A stretch of DNA of 64,000 nt. Origin: an uncultured Pseudomonas sp. (GTDB lineage: Bacteria; Pseudomonadota; Gammaproteobacteria; Pseudomonadales; Pseudomonadaceae). Below, one piece after another: positions 1-9,585 of the stretch. Every line of letters starts with the position of its first letter. Positions within the stretch are counted from its first letter, which is position 1. The translations under genes and the position numbers were made by a program. A model generated the notes under the pieces. It was not told where the DNA came from, did no database searches, and worked only from the letters and a program-made list of their open reading frames with translations. The stretch is taken from assembly GCF_946885955.1 (NCBI RefSeq), contig NZ_CAMPHI010000001.1:124001-188000 (forward strand), given 5' to 3'.

Positions 1-2016
1 CGCGCCATCGGCATGCCGTTGTTGGCGCACGATCAACTGCAATACGCCATCGCTGGGCAGGGAAGCGATGGAATAGTCGCGCGGCGCCAAGGGCACCAGG
101 GCATCGAGCAGCCCTTGGGCATGCAGGCCGAGCAGATGGGCGAAGCTCTCCGGCAGCTGCTTGCTCGCCAGGGCCTGACGCAAGGCTTGCCGTATGCCGC
201 CGAATTCGACCGACTCGTCGCCATCCAGGCCGAAGCGTTGCAACCAGGCGCGCACCACCTCGTCAGCCTGGCGCGGCAGCACTTGCAGAATATCGCCGGC
301 CAGCCAGTCGTCGGCCGGCTCGCCGCGCAGGCCGATCAGGAAGGTCGGCGCCCCCTGACTGCCAGGGTTGAGCAGCTCGCGCTGGCACAGCGTCCACACG
401 CCATAGTCTTCTCCCGCCAGCGTTGGCTGGGCGCCGGTCAGGCCGCCGAGCTGACGCTGCCAATCGGCCAGGGCGAGACGATCGCCGGCATCCACCCGCA
501 CCGGCTCGAACAGGCTGCGCGCGCCCTGGCGGCCAAGCCAGCCGTGCAGGCGCTCGGCGAAACCGCAGAACTGCCGGTACTGGCGGTCGCCGAGCGCGAG
601 CATGGCATAGCGCAGATTCGGTAGCCCCAGCGCCTCGCCGAGCAGTTTGCGTTCGAAACCGCGGGCGCTGTCCGGCGCCTCGCCGTCGCCGAAGGTACTG
701 ACCACGAACAGCGCATGCTGCGCCTCGCCCAGGGTTTGCCGATCGATACGCGCCAGCGGCTCGACCCGCACGCCATGGCCCGCCGCCTGCAGTTGCCCGG
801 CGGTTTGCCAGGCCAGCTGTTCGGCGAAACCGCTCTGGCTGGCAAAACCGATCAGCCAGTCGCGCGCACCCGCGCCCATGGCCGGTAAGGCGTTGCGCGC
901 AGCCAGCGCAGCGCGCTTTTTGCGCCAGCGATCCAGGTACAGCAACCAGCCGGTAACGGCGAACAACGGCATGCTCAGGCTAGCCAGGAACAGCAGAATG
1001 CGCCCGGGCAGGCCGAAGTAGCTGCCGACATGCAGGGCGTAGACGCTGGCCAACAACTGATCACCGAACGCCTGCTCGCGGTAGCGCCGATGTTGCCGCG
1101 GTGCACCGCTTTGCGCATCCAGCTTGAGTTGGTTGAAGGCGCGCTCATGGGGCGCATCGTCGCGCAGGTATAACACCGTGACCGGCTGCCCGGGCGCTGC
1201 CGGCAGGCGCAGGCTGTAGCCGCTAAGCTGCGGCCCGGCGGCCCGCTGCAAGCCGGCCCAAAGCGCCGCAGGGTTCACCAGCGGCGCGCCCTCGCCACTG
1301 GCCGGAGCGCCACGACCGCCACGCTCGCGCGGCTTGCCTGCCGCTTCGCTGCCGAGCAGACCGGTGGCGCCGGCGCGGTACCAGTCATAGGACCAATACA
1401 GCCCGGTCAAGGCCGCGCAGAGATAGAACGCCAGGCACCAGGTACCGGCCACCGCATGCAAATCCCAGTTGAACGCGCGACCGCGTTTGGCCCAGTCCAG
1501 AGTCAGCCAGGTGCGCCAGTTCATGGCCTGGCGCGGCCAGCGCAGGTAGAGGCCCGAGAGGCAGAAGAACAGCAACGCCAGGGTGCTGGCGGCGGTAATC
1601 TGCTTGCCGTACTCGCCCATGGCGAGAAAGCGATGCAGCTCCAGCATCAAGTCGAAAAAGCCCTGCCCGCGCGGCTCGCCGAGCAGCTCGCCGCTGTAGG
1701 GGTCAAAATAACGCATCGCACCACGACGCTCGCCCGGCAGCGGCGCGAACATCACCTGCCCGGGCGCGTCGGCGGCGGCCTCCACGGTCAGGCGCACCAC
1801 GCGCTGCCGGCTGACTGCCTCGATCTTCGGCAGCAGCAGATCCGCCGGCAGTACCCCGCCGTCGCGTACCTCGACCCGCAATACCTCGGGGTTGAGCGCG
1901 CGCAGCAGTTCACCCTGAAACGAATAGGCCGCACCGGTCAGGCCCATCAGCGCCAACACCAGACCGGCGCTGATGCCGAGCAGCCAATGCAATTGAAAGA
2001 GGATTTTCTTGAACAC
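1..2016 (-). CDS. piuB: PepSY/flavodoxin iron-uptake reductase, C-terminus beyond window
   Basis: Membrane-bound flavoprotein thought to reduce iron during siderophore uptake. It begins at a GTG at 2016 ([11 protein letters not shown]...) and is still open at base 1, so about 672 residues are visible. Residues 1 to about 380 are a PepSY-type membrane region starting with a hydrophobic helix. Residues about 390-530 are flavodoxin-like, with [11 protein letters not shown] and [11 protein letters not shown]. An FAD-binding RDYSIAS motif lies near residue 646. The NADPH-binding end is missing only because the window ends. Together with the piuC and piuA homologues upstream, this matches P. aeruginosa piuB (PA4513). 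The product class is firm; the physiological substrate is inferred from context. Confidence 0.85.
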   Translation of the reverse strand, partial: MFKKILFQLHWLLGISAGLVLALMGLTGAAYSFQGELLRALNPEVLRVEVRDGGVLPADLLLPKIEAVSRQRVVRLTVEAAADAPGQVMFAPLPGERRGAMRYFDPYSGELLGEPRGQGFFDLMLELHRFLAMGEYGKQITAASTLALLFFCLSGLYLRWPRQAMNWRTWLTLDWAKRGRAFNWDLHAVAGTWCLAFYLCAALTGLYWSYDWYRAGATGLLGSEAAGKPRERGGRGAPASGEGAPLVNPAALWAGLQRAAGPQLSGYSLRLPAAPGQPVTVLYLRDDAPHERAFNQLKLDAQSGAPRQHRRYREQAFGDQLLASVYALHVGSYFGLPGRILLFLASLSMPLFAVTGWLLYLDRWRKKRAALAARNALPAMGAGARDWLIGFASQSGFAEQLAWQTAGQLQAAGHGVRVEPLARIDRQTLGEAQHALFVVSTFGDGEAPDSARGFERKLLGEALGLPNLRYAMLALGDRQYRQFCGFAERLHGWLGRQGARSLFEPVRVDAGDRLALADWQRQLGGLTGAQPTLAGEDYGVWTLCQRELLNPGSQGAPTFLIGLRGEPADDWLAGDILQVLPRQADEVVRAWLQRFGLDGDESVEFGGIRQALRQALASKQLPESFAHLLGLHAQGLLDALVPLAPRDYSIASLPSDGVLQLIVRQQRHADGA

Positions 2017-2186
2017 GGAGAATTACCTGCAAGAAGCGACGACCGCCGCGGTTGTCACTGCGGCGCAATTCTATTTGAGAAGCAGTTGCATTTGTTTTCG
2101 ACGGACGCGGCTTTACTTCTAATTTACACAGGCGCCCTCCCGGCGATCTCGCGAGAAGATGTTGCATCCATGCGCCCAACGCCATC

Positions 2187-2250
2187 GTAGGGTGCGCCGT
2201 GTGCGCACCAAGACTCTGCAGCAGGTGCTGATGCGCGCAGCGCACCCTAC
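2187..2250. repeat. Extragenic palindrome supplying a stop codon
   Basis: Perfect 11-bp inverted arms, GTAGGGTGCGC at 2187-2197 and GCGCACCCTAC at 2240-2250, flank a 42-base spacer. The right arm contains the TAG stop (2247-2249, minus strand) of the alpha-hydroxy-acid oxidase. It resembles the short mobile extragenic palindromes common in Pseudomonas. Confidence 0.7.
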
Positions 2251-3359
2251 TCATTGCCGCCCCTGAGCGGCTGCAGCGCATCCGGCCCGATACAGGACAG
2301 ATCACGGCAGCCGCTCAAGGCCATGCTGACTTCCAGCTCTTCGCGCAACAGCTTAAGCAGGTGCGCCACGCCCAGCGCGCCGGCCGTGGCCAGGGCATGG
2401 ATATAGGGCCTGCCGACCAGCACGGCATCGGCGCCCAGGGCCAGGGCCTTGAATACATCGGTGCCGCGCCGAATACCACCGTCCACCAGGATCGGCACCG
2501 CTGCGCCCAGTTCCGCGCGGATCGCCGGCAGGGCCTTCGGCGCCGGCCATTGCGAATCCAGCACCCGGCCGCCGTGGTTGGAGACAATGACGCCCGCCGC
2601 GCCCGCGTCCATGGCCAGGCGCGCGTCGCCCGGATGCAGAATGCCCTTGAGCAGAATCGGCAAACGGGTCTGTCGGCACAGCCAACGCACATCGTCCCAG
2701 GTCGGCGCCATCGCCAGCATGCCGTCGAATACCGCACTGCCGCCCGGCGGCACTTGGGGCAGGACTGGCGGCTCGGCGATATTCACCGCGGCGATGCCTT
2801 CCGGCAAGGTGAAGGCCGCGCGTTGTTCGCGATTGCGCAGCCCCGACACCGGCGCGTCCACGGTCAACACCAGGGCGCGATAGCCCGCTGCCTCGGCACG
2901 TCGCGCCAAGGCCAGGGTCGCGGGCCCGTCGCCCTGCCAGTACAGCTGGAACCACAGCGGGCCGGGCGCCGCTTCGACGACCTGCTCCAACGGCGTGGAG
3001 GCGAACGAGCTGAGCACTGCGCCGCCGCCCATCACCCCGGCCCCCAGCACAGTGGCCAACTCGCCCTCGGCATGAAACAGCTGCTGATAGGCGACCGGAG
3101 CCAACAGGATGGGATGCTGCAACTCATCGCCGAGCAATTGGCAGCGGGTATGGCCGCCGCGCAGATCGCGCAGCATGCGCGGCACTATCGCCCAATCGCG
3201 CCAGACATCCAGATTGGCCTGGCAGGTCAGCTCATCCGCCGCGCCGCCTTGCAGGTAGGCCAGTGCATTGGCATCCAGGCGTTGCAGGGCATAGCGCTGA
3301 TAATCGCAGGCGGCGACCAGGTCGGCCGGGATCGCGCTCAGGGGTTCGCACAGGGCCAT
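2247..3359 (-). CDS. FMN-dependent alpha-hydroxy-acid oxidase/dehydrogenase
   Basis: 370-residue member of the lactate oxidase / glycolate oxidase / L-lactate dehydrogenase (LldD) family, which oxidises 2-hydroxy acids with FMN. Visible family features are LLAPVA near residue 85, K238 in LLKGI, the catalytic SNHGGR motif (His262, Arg265) and the phosphate-binding DGGIRRG motif (293-299). The substrate cannot be read from the sequence. The ATG lies one base after the piuC stop (TGATATG), so translation is probably coupled to piuC and the gene belongs to the iron-uptake operon. From memory it is absent from the P. aeruginosa piu locus. Its stop codon lies within an extragenic palindrome. Confidence 0.88.
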   Translation of the reverse strand: MALCEPLSAIPADLVAACDYQRYALQRLDANALAYLQGGAADELTCQANLDVWRDWAIVPRMLRDLRGGHTRCQLLGDELQHPILLAPVAYQQLFHAEGELATVLGAGVMGGGAVLSSFASTPLEQVVEAAPGPLWFQLYWQGDGPATLALARRAEAAGYRALVLTVDAPVSGLRNREQRAAFTLPEGIAAVNIAEPPVLPQVPPGGSAVFDGMLAMAPTWDDVRWLCRQTRLPILLKGILHPGDARLAMDAGAAGVIVSNHGGRVLDSQWPAPKALPAIRAELGAAVPILVDGGIRRGTDVFKALALGADAVLVGRPYIHALATAGALGVAHLLKLLREELEVSMALSGCRDLSCIGPDALQPLRGGNE

Positions 3360-3360
3360 A

Positions 3361-4038
3361 TCAGTCCGCCCACTGCCGCAGCAGGTTGTGATAGGTGCCG
3401 GTCAGGCTCACCACCTCGTCGCTATCGCCCAGATCGCGGCGCAGCTTGAGGATGGTCATGTCCAGATCGAAAAGCATTTTGCGTTGCCAGGCATCGCGCA
3501 CCCGGCTTTGCGTCCAGAGAAAGGAGGCGATACGCGCGCCGCGGGTGACCGGCTCGACACGGTGCAGGCTGGTTGCGGGATAAATGATCGCATCGCCCGC
3601 GTCGAGCTTGATCTCATGCTCGCCATAGGTGTCCTCGATGATCAGTTCGCCGCCGTCGTATTCGTCCGCTTCGCTGAGAAACAGCGTGGTGGAGACATCG
3701 GTGCGCACCTGATCATTGCTGAAGCGATCGCGCTGCAGGGCATTGTCCACATGGTTGCCATAACGACCGCCGCCGCTGTAGCAATTGAACATCGGCGGCA
3801 GCATATGCCGCGGCAGCACCGCGGCAACGAACAGCGGGTGGCGCGCCAGGGCATCGGCCACGCGCCGCGCCAGCCCGGCGAAGGCCGGCGAATCCGCCGG
3901 GAACTGCAGATTCTGTTTGAGGCTCGCCGCCTGCGCGCCGGACGTCTGCACGCCGTCGACCCAGGCATGGGCCGCCAGCTCGGCACGCAGCGCGGCGACT
4001 TCCGGTTTACTCAACACTTCGGGGATATGCAGCAGCAT
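3361..4038 (-). CDS. piuC: PKHD-type Fe(II)/2-oxoglutarate hydroxylase
   Basis: 225-residue dioxygenase of the YbiX/PiuC family. The start is the ATG at 4038, seven bases after GGAG; a longer in-frame reading to 4068 lacks a ribosome site. Residues H96 and D98 (GNHVDNA) and H159 (SLHRVEP) form the iron triad, and R169 is placed to bind 2-oxoglutarate, matching E. coli YbiX. It lies between the TonB receptor piuA and the reductase piuB, as in P. aeruginosa PA4513-PA4515. The family is linked to siderophore and catechol uptake, but its substrate is not established from sequence. Confidence 0.9.
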   Translation of the reverse strand: MLLHIPEVLSKPEVAALRAELAAHAWVDGVQTSGAQAASLKQNLQFPADSPAFAGLARRVADALARHPLFVAAVLPRHMLPPMFNCYSGGGRYGNHVDNALQRDRFSNDQVRTDVSTTLFLSEADEYDGGELIIEDTYGEHEIKLDAGDAIIYPATSLHRVEPVTRGARIASFLWTQSRVRDAWQRKMLFDLDMTILKLRRDLGDSDEVVSLTGTYHNLLRQWAD

Positions 4039-4114
4039 CGATATCTCCTTCACAAATACATAACGCAAGAAGCCCGCGCTCGCGCGCAGGCTTCAGGTAG
4101 CACGGGTCGCGCCG

Positions 4115-6385
4115 TCAGAAACTCAGTTCGCTGGTGAGCATCGCCGAGCGCGGCGTACCCAGACGCACCCGCGAGCCGCCGTTGTTCAGGGTTTCGATGT
4201 ACTCCTCGTCGAACAGGTTATAGACGTTCAGACGCAGGTTGAGGTTGTCGTTGATGCGGTAGGCGGCCATGGCGTCCGCCACCCAGTAGGAGGGGATTTT
4301 TGGCATGTTCTGGGTACTCAGATCGGTGCCCGAGGTGATTACCCGGTCCTGCTCGGACACATAGCGCGCGCCGCCGCCCAGGGTCAGGTCGCCCAGGCTA
4401 TAGGACGTCCACAGGGTCGCGGTGAGGTCCGGCGACCAGCGCACACCGGTATTCTCGGAGGTGACCCCGGTGCTGGCCCTGTGGCTGAGCTGGTCGATCT
4501 GCTTGGTCTTCATATGGGCGATACCGGCAGAAACCTGCCAGAAATTGCTCAGCTGGCCGACCAGGCCCAGTTCGACGCCATCGACGCGGGTCTTGCCTTC
4601 CTGGAAATAGCGGGCGGCGAATGAATCGTAGCTGACCTGCTTGTCGTTCTCGGTGCGGTACGCGGCCAGGGTCAGCGCCAGGCGATCGTTCAGCAGATCC
4701 CACTTGGTACCCAGTTCGATGTGTTCGGTTTGCTGCGGATCCAGACCAACCTGCTCGTTGGACGACGAATCGGCGGCGCTGGCGGCCAGGTTGAAATTGT
4801 TGCTCCCCGGCGGAGTCAGCGAGTTGGCATAGGACAGGTAGATGCTGCCGTTTTCCCGCGGCTTGAACAGCACGCCGGCGTTCCAGCTGGTCAGATCGCC
4901 CGACTCGTAAGCGCTGCCCGGAACCAGCGCGTTAGCGGACACGGCGGCGCTGTCGGTCTCGGTGCGGAAGTGTTCGAAACGCACGCCGCCATTGAGCGCC
5001 CACTGCTCGTTCAGGTGCAGGGTGTCGAAGACATAGAGCGCCGCGGTCTTGGTCTCGCCGTCGGTGTAGGCGCCGGTCTTGTAAGCCTTGCCGAGAGCGT
5101 CGTGGGCGCTCGGGTCGTACAGATTGGCGGGCGTGATGATCACCGCCGGATAGACCACGCCGTCGATGGTCTGGGCTTTGGTGTCGTAACCGCGGTTGAG
5201 CTGCTTCTCGCTCATCAGCTCTAGGCCCGCGGCCAGCTCGTTGCGCAGGCCGAAGGTGTCGAAGCTGGCGCTCAGGCTGGTCTGGTTAGCGAGAATCTCG
5301 TTCTCCTGATCGACCACCTGGAGCCGGCGATCCACGGTCCAGGTCGCAGGATCGGCACTCGGCGCATTGATCGCATTGATGCCGGTGAGGGTGCGGTCGT
5401 TGTTGCTGCGGCCCCAGCGCGACAGGTTGCGCAGGGTCAGGGCGTCATTGAGGTCGTGCTCGACCTTGATGGTGAACATGTCGCCATCGATTTTTTCCTG
5501 ATCGTTTTTCGAGCCGTAATAATTCTCGCTGTCGACCTTGCCGCCGGCATTGATGTCGGCGTTGGCGTTGTAGAAGCCGTGCATGCCGATGGTCGGGATA
5601 CCGCCGTCCGGGGTGTTGTCCTGGCGTACATGCTGGGAATACAGATAGACCCGGGTCGCCGTATCCAGGCCGAAGGCGATGGAAGGCGCCACGCCGTAGC
5701 TGCTGTTGTCGACGTAATCGCGGCCATCGACATCGCCTTCGCGACGCATCAGGTTCAAACGGAAGGCCGAGTTCTCGCCCAGTTGCTGATTGATATCGGC
5801 GGTGAGGCTGCTCTTGTTCGCCGTGCCGTAACCGACGGTGGCGAAGATCTCGTCGCTGAGGGTCGGCAGCTTGGAGATCAGGTTGATATAGCCGGACGAG
5901 GCGCCGCGACCGATATCGGAACCGGTGGCGCCCTTGACCACTTCGACCTGTTCGAGGTTGAACACATCGCGGCTGACCGCGCCGAGGTCACGCACGCCAT
6001 CGACGAAGGTCGACTGCTGGGTGGAGAAGCCGCGCATCATGAAGGTGTCGCCGGCCGAGGTGTTGCCGTTCTCGCCCAGCTGCATGGTGATGCCGGGGGT
6101 ATTGCGCAACGCTTCCATCAGGCTGTTGGCGCCCTGCTCGCGGAGCATTTCCTTCTTGATCACCTGCACGGTCTTCGGCGTATCGAGCAGCGGCTGGGTC
6201 AGTTTGCTGTTGGCGCTTTTGTCGGCCTTGTAGGGCACCTCGGCCTTGGAGGTCACGACCATCTCCGGCAGGTTCAACTCGCCCCCCGCCTCTTCCGTCT
6301 GGGCAAACGCCATGCCTGGGATAGCGGCGGCGATCAGCGCGGCCAGTTGACTGACTTTTTGATGCTTGCGACTGCGAATGGTCAT
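4115..6385 (-). CDS. piuA: TonB-dependent catecholate siderophore receptor
   Basis: 756-residue outer-membrane receptor. The ATG at 6385 follows GGGGATA; the longer reading from 6397 would use a TTG. A signal peptide ends near GMAFAQ, followed by a TonB box-like LPEMVVTSK, a plug domain (about 60-170, with RGFSTQQSTFVDGVRD) and a beta-barrel ending in aromatic Phe (ELSF), as expected for BAM-dependent insertion. Synteny with piuC and piuB makes it the PiuA/Fiu-type receptor for catechol-iron complexes. Such receptors also admit siderophore-antibiotic conjugates. A degenerate Fur-like sequence lies about 90 bases upstream. Confidence 0.92.
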   Translation of the reverse strand: MTIRSRKHQKVSQLAALIAAAIPGMAFAQTEEAGGELNLPEMVVTSKAEVPYKADKSANSKLTQPLLDTPKTVQVIKKEMLREQGANSLMEALRNTPGITMQLGENGNTSAGDTFMMRGFSTQQSTFVDGVRDLGAVSRDVFNLEQVEVVKGATGSDIGRGASSGYINLISKLPTLSDEIFATVGYGTANKSSLTADINQQLGENSAFRLNLMRREGDVDGRDYVDNSSYGVAPSIAFGLDTATRVYLYSQHVRQDNTPDGGIPTIGMHGFYNANADINAGGKVDSENYYGSKNDQEKIDGDMFTIKVEHDLNDALTLRNLSRWGRSNNDRTLTGINAINAPSADPATWTVDRRLQVVDQENEILANQTSLSASFDTFGLRNELAAGLELMSEKQLNRGYDTKAQTIDGVVYPAVIITPANLYDPSAHDALGKAYKTGAYTDGETKTAALYVFDTLHLNEQWALNGGVRFEHFRTETDSAAVSANALVPGSAYESGDLTSWNAGVLFKPRENGSIYLSYANSLTPPGSNNFNLAASAADSSSNEQVGLDPQQTEHIELGTKWDLLNDRLALTLAAYRTENDKQVSYDSFAARYFQEGKTRVDGVELGLVGQLSNFWQVSAGIAHMKTKQIDQLSHRASTGVTSENTGVRWSPDLTATLWTSYSLGDLTLGGGARYVSEQDRVITSGTDLSTQNMPKIPSYWVADAMAAYRINDNLNLRLNVYNLFDEEYIETLNNGGSRVRLGTPRSAMLTSELSF

Positions 6386-6473
6386 GCTTATCCCCAACAG
6401 AAAAGGTCTCCCTCCTTGCTCGCAAAAGGCGAGCGGCAGAGGAGCGCGGCAGGCGGAACGAATCGGCGCGCAT

Positions 6474-6492
6474 GATAATAGTTGTCAAATAC
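6474..6492. promoter_or_regulatory. Possible Fur box upstream of piuA
   Basis: GATAATAGTTGTCAAATAC matches 11 of 19 bases of the classical Fur consensus, including the complete first GATAAT hexamer. It lies in an AT-rich patch upstream of the receptor start at 6385. Iron repression of such receptors by Fur is the known rule. The match is modest, so this is a candidate only. Confidence 0.35.
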
Positions 6493-6807
6493 GAATACAA
6501 TCGATTTAGATTAACCAGCATGGCGATTAGCCACGAGCTACAAACCGACCCTGAACGCAGCCGAACCGAGAGAGCAACCTGGGGAACATGACGATCTGAA
6601 AAGGCGCAGCACATGCATCCGCGGCTGAGCGCGGCTTGCAGCGGGAAGAATCAGCGAGCGCGCACGGCGGGGCCACAGGGGCCCGTGCCCGAGGTCTATT
6701 GCGAATGGAGGGGAAGGAGATGCAGGTCGGATCGACGACCCAGCTCCTGCATCCGGCCCTTGTTCTCGGCCTGGGATCGCCCTAGCGAACGTAGACCCTA
6801 TGGGAAA
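6493..6807. other. Intergenic stretch, no gene seen
   Basis: Space between the divergent end of piuA and the stop of the PL7 lyase. No reading frame here has a ribosome site or recognisable protein features. The long plus-strand frame crossing it is antisense to the lyase gene. No hairpin with a T-run was found. Confidence 0.5.
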
Positions 6808-7494
6808 TCAGCGCGGGCTGGGGCGGGAGTCGGGCGGCAGGTGCATGGCCTCGATGCGATAGAAAGTCGCCTGCCCACCCTCGGTGGTGTAACCGGTATT
6901 GTCCAAGGCATAGACACCGGCCTTGAAATACAGCGGTGTGGTTTTCCATACGGAGTCCAGCCGGCCCACCCAGTTCGCACCGTAGCTGGTGATGCTCAGG
7001 GTACCGTGGGGGGTCAGGTGGATGCTGTAGGTAAAGCGCTGATCCAGCGGCACGCCAGTGGCCAGCACCACCTTGAAGGGGTAGGGATCCTTGGGCTTGT
7101 TGCGGATCTTGGCCACTACTGCGCCGATGTTGTTCCGGTACTGGTACTCCAACGTCACCAGCGGTGCTGGGCCGTATTTGACATGTACCTGACCAATGAT
7201 AATGCGCCCACTGGACGGCACCTTGTTGACGCTGAGAGCCGCACGCAGCAGGTTATCCGCAGCGGGGAAATACCAGTTGCGCTGCGAACCGTCGGCATAG
7301 CTTTCGCGCAGCTCGGAACGCGGGAACTTGGATTGCAGCGAACTCGAACCGGTCACGGGCGCCCAGAACACCACGCCGCCGTTGGCCGCTCTGAAGTAAC
7401 TGTCCTGATAGCCTTGCTGCAGCGCGGGGGCTGCAATGGTAGCGGAGGGGATGCCCTCTGGAATGGTGAGATTCCAGGCAGCCATATCGATCAT
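6808..7494 (-). CDS. PL7-family alginate lyase, no signal peptide
   Basis: 228-residue polysaccharide lyase family 7 jelly-roll enzyme, which cleaves alginate or related polyuronates by beta-elimination. The three family motifs are present: RSELRE (59-64), QVH (102-104, the variant of QIH) and YFKAGVY (189-195). The ATG at 7494 follows GGAAGAGGA; upstream extension to 7593 has no ribosome site. No signal peptide is visible, which resembles the short PL7 protein PA1167 of P. aeruginosa. The gene stands alone between piuA and speC and looks like an insertion in the conserved order. Substrate preference (M or G blocks) cannot be assigned reliably. Confidence 0.88.
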   Translation of the reverse strand: MIDMAAWNLTIPEGIPSATIAAPALQQGYQDSYFRAANGGVVFWAPVTGSSSLQSKFPRSELRESYADGSQRNWYFPAADNLLRAALSVNKVPSSGRIIIGQVHVKYGPAPLVTLEYQYRNNIGAVVAKIRNKPKDPYPFKVVLATGVPLDQRFTYSIHLTPHGTLSITSYGANWVGRLDSVWKTTPLYFKAGVYALDNTGYTTEGGQATFYRIEAMHLPPDSRPSPR

Positions 7495-7836
7495 GTTGAC
7501 GTCCTCTTCCAAGCCCTGGAAGCCAACAACGAAATGGCCAAAAAAGAGCAAAATGCCAGTATTTAAGCGACTATTCGGCGAAAATGCCGCCAATGAATGA
7601 AAGCGCGGCCATTATCCCCATAGCCCCGCGCGAAGTTGCGATCTGGAGCACATTTTTCACCTGCAACCCCCATGACAGAGCCATTGCAGATAAACGGTAG
7701 GGGTTCAGCGCGCTGGAATCGGCAAGCGATGTTGCTCGTGGCTTAGCCCGAACACGATCATGGCGCGGCGCGTAATCCATCAGGCGATCGACCGCATTGC
7801 GCCGATGGCGGCTGCAACCAGTAATGGCTATAGAGC

Positions 7837-7875
7837 AAAAAAAATGCCGCTCACTTGGCTCAAGTGAGCGGCATT
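7837..7875 (-). terminator. Intrinsic terminator of speC
   Basis: A perfect 15-bp stem (7843-7857 with 7861-7875, three-base loop) is followed on the minus strand by eight T residues. It lies 30 bases past the speC stop. Confidence 0.95.
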
Positions 7876-7906
7876 ATCGCCGAGGCGGGTTTACCGGTAG
7901 CGGCGC

Positions 7907-9070
7907 TTACAGGTAGTAGGCTTTCAGCGGCGGGAAGCCATTGAACTCCACGGCGCTGTAGCTGGTGGTGTAGGCGCCGGTGGACAGCCAGTACATGCGA
8001 TCACCGATGGCCAGGTTGAGCGGCAGACCGTACTTGTAGTTCTCGTACATGATGTCGGCGCTGTCGCAGGTCGGGCCGGCGATCACCACCTCTTCCATCT
8101 CGCCCTTCTTCTCGGTCCAGATCGGAAACTTGATCGCCTCGCCCATGGTTTCGATCAGGCCGCTGAACATGCCGACGTCGGTATACACCCAACGCTCGAC
8201 GGCGGTACGCGACTTACGCGCCACCAGCACCACTTCGCTGACCAGGATGCCGGCGTTGGCAATCAGCGAACGGCCCGGCTCGAGGATGATTTCCGGCAGG
8301 TCGTCGCCGAAGTCTTCCTTGAGGAAGCGGATGATCTCTTCGGCGTAAGTTTCCAGGCTGTTGGTACGGGTGATGTAGTTGGCCGGGAAGCCGCCGCCCA
8401 TGTTGATCATCTTCAACTCGATGCCGTCTTCTTCCTTGAGGCGTTCGAAAATCACCTTGACCTTGGCGATCGCCGCATCCCATACCGAGATATCGCGCTG
8501 CTGCGAGCCAACGTGGAAGGAGATGCCGTAAGGCACCAGGCCCAGTTGACGGGCGAGGATCAGCAGGTCCATGGCCATGTCGGTCTGGCAACCGAACTTG
8601 CGCGACAGCGGCCAGTCGGCGGTGGTCGAACCTTCGGTGAGGATACGCACATAAACCTTCGCACCCGGCGCGGCCTTGGCGATATTGCGCAGGTCGGCTT
8701 CCGAGTCGGTGGCGAACAGGCGCACGCCCTTCTCGTAGAAGTAGCGGATGTCCTTGGATTTCTTGATGGTGTTGCCGTAGCTGATACGTTCGGGACCGAC
8801 GCCGCGGCCCATCACCTTATCCAGTTCGTAGATCGAGGCGATATCGAAGTTGGAGCCCTTGTTCTTCAGCAGATCGATGATCTCGACCGCGGGGTTGGCT
8901 TTCACCGCGTAATAGATGCTGGCGAATTCGAAACCTGCACGCAGGTCATCATAGGCTTTGTCGATGATCTGCGTGTCGATCACCACAAACGGGGTTTCAT
9001 GCTGGCTGGCGAATGCCTTCATCTTCTGGAAGGTTTCGCGCGGGTAATAATCTTCAACCTCAATCGACAT
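7907..9070 (-). CDS. speC: Ornithine decarboxylase, PLP fold type III
   Basis: 387-residue decarboxylase making putrescine from ornithine in the cytoplasm. The alanine-racemase-like barrel carries the PLP lysine K57 in YYAVKANP, the glycine loop MGGGFPANY and the phosphate-binding EPGRS segment. The C-terminal domain has the active-site cysteine C335 in GPTCDSAD, contributed across the dimer. Length and sequence match the eukaryote-like short ODCs of Pseudomonas (PA4519 type); a lysine/ornithine dual activity is possible in this family. It is monocistronic, with a strong terminator downstream and a long leader region upstream. Confidence 0.93.
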   Translation of the reverse strand: MSIEVEDYYPRETFQKMKAFASQHETPFVVIDTQIIDKAYDDLRAGFEFASIYYAVKANPAVEIIDLLKNKGSNFDIASIYELDKVMGRGVGPERISYGNTIKKSKDIRYFYEKGVRLFATDSEADLRNIAKAAPGAKVYVRILTEGSTTADWPLSRKFGCQTDMAMDLLILARQLGLVPYGISFHVGSQQRDISVWDAAIAKVKVIFERLKEEDGIELKMINMGGGFPANYITRTNSLETYAEEIIRFLKEDFGDDLPEIILEPGRSLIANAGILVSEVVLVARKSRTAVERWVYTDVGMFSGLIETMGEAIKFPIWTEKKGEMEEVVIAGPTCDSADIMYENYKYGLPLNLAIGDRMYWLSTGAYTTSYSAVEFNGFPPLKAYYL

Positions 9071-9585
9071 GCGAAGGACTCCATTGGCAAAACAAGCAAA
9101 GGTGGTTAGGGGGTGCCTTACTAAGTAATAGCAAAGCGCGAACGTCTGATCAGTTTCCCCACTTTGGTTCGCCTACTTCCCAAGGCATGTCGCCGAGTAC
9201 CAGTGGTCTCTCGTCGTCAGTACTTGAGCCGGATGGATCGTTGCCAGCATGGACGTTCGGCCGCGAACTTTAGGACCAGCAGCCCCCGAGATCAATCAAA
9301 AATGCATCGGTTTGGCGTGCTTTTTCCCGAGCGCTCCCAATCGTCTTTTATCCTCAACAAAACGTCCGGAATGCTGCACAAATCGGCACCCCCAAAGACC
9401 TTAACTCTATAAATGGACCCCATTTGCCGCTGCGGTGTTCCTGGGACCGAACCAACGCGCCCCGCAATCTCGCCGAGATGGCGGCCTTAGATCAACAGGT
9501 CGCTGAACAGTTCTGATTGCAATTGCGAAAAGCGCTGCTTAACTGCTTAGAAAATCGGTACTCCTCCTAATACAAGGAAGTAGAC
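9071..9585. other. 515-bp intergenic region between divergent speC and cytochrome gene
   Basis: No convincing gene. Plus-strand frames of 82-86 codons lack ribosome sites and family features. The stretch must hold the divergent promoters of speC and the di-haem cytochrome gene. The AAGGAAG ribosome site of the latter is at its right end. I did not identify a known riboswitch or operator. Confidence 0.5.

Noticed and set aside
4068..4092. GAAGCC/GGCTTC hairpin between piuA and piuC considered as a terminator
   Set aside because: No T-run follows on the minus strand; could at most be a weak attenuator.
6613..7566. Long plus-strand open frame of 317 codons
   Set aside because: It is antisense to the PL7 lyase, whose motifs and ribosome site are clear, and its own translation has no recognisable features.
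7571..7780. 69-codon minus-strand frame between the lyase and speC
   Set aside because: No ribosome site or family features; overlaps nothing conserved.
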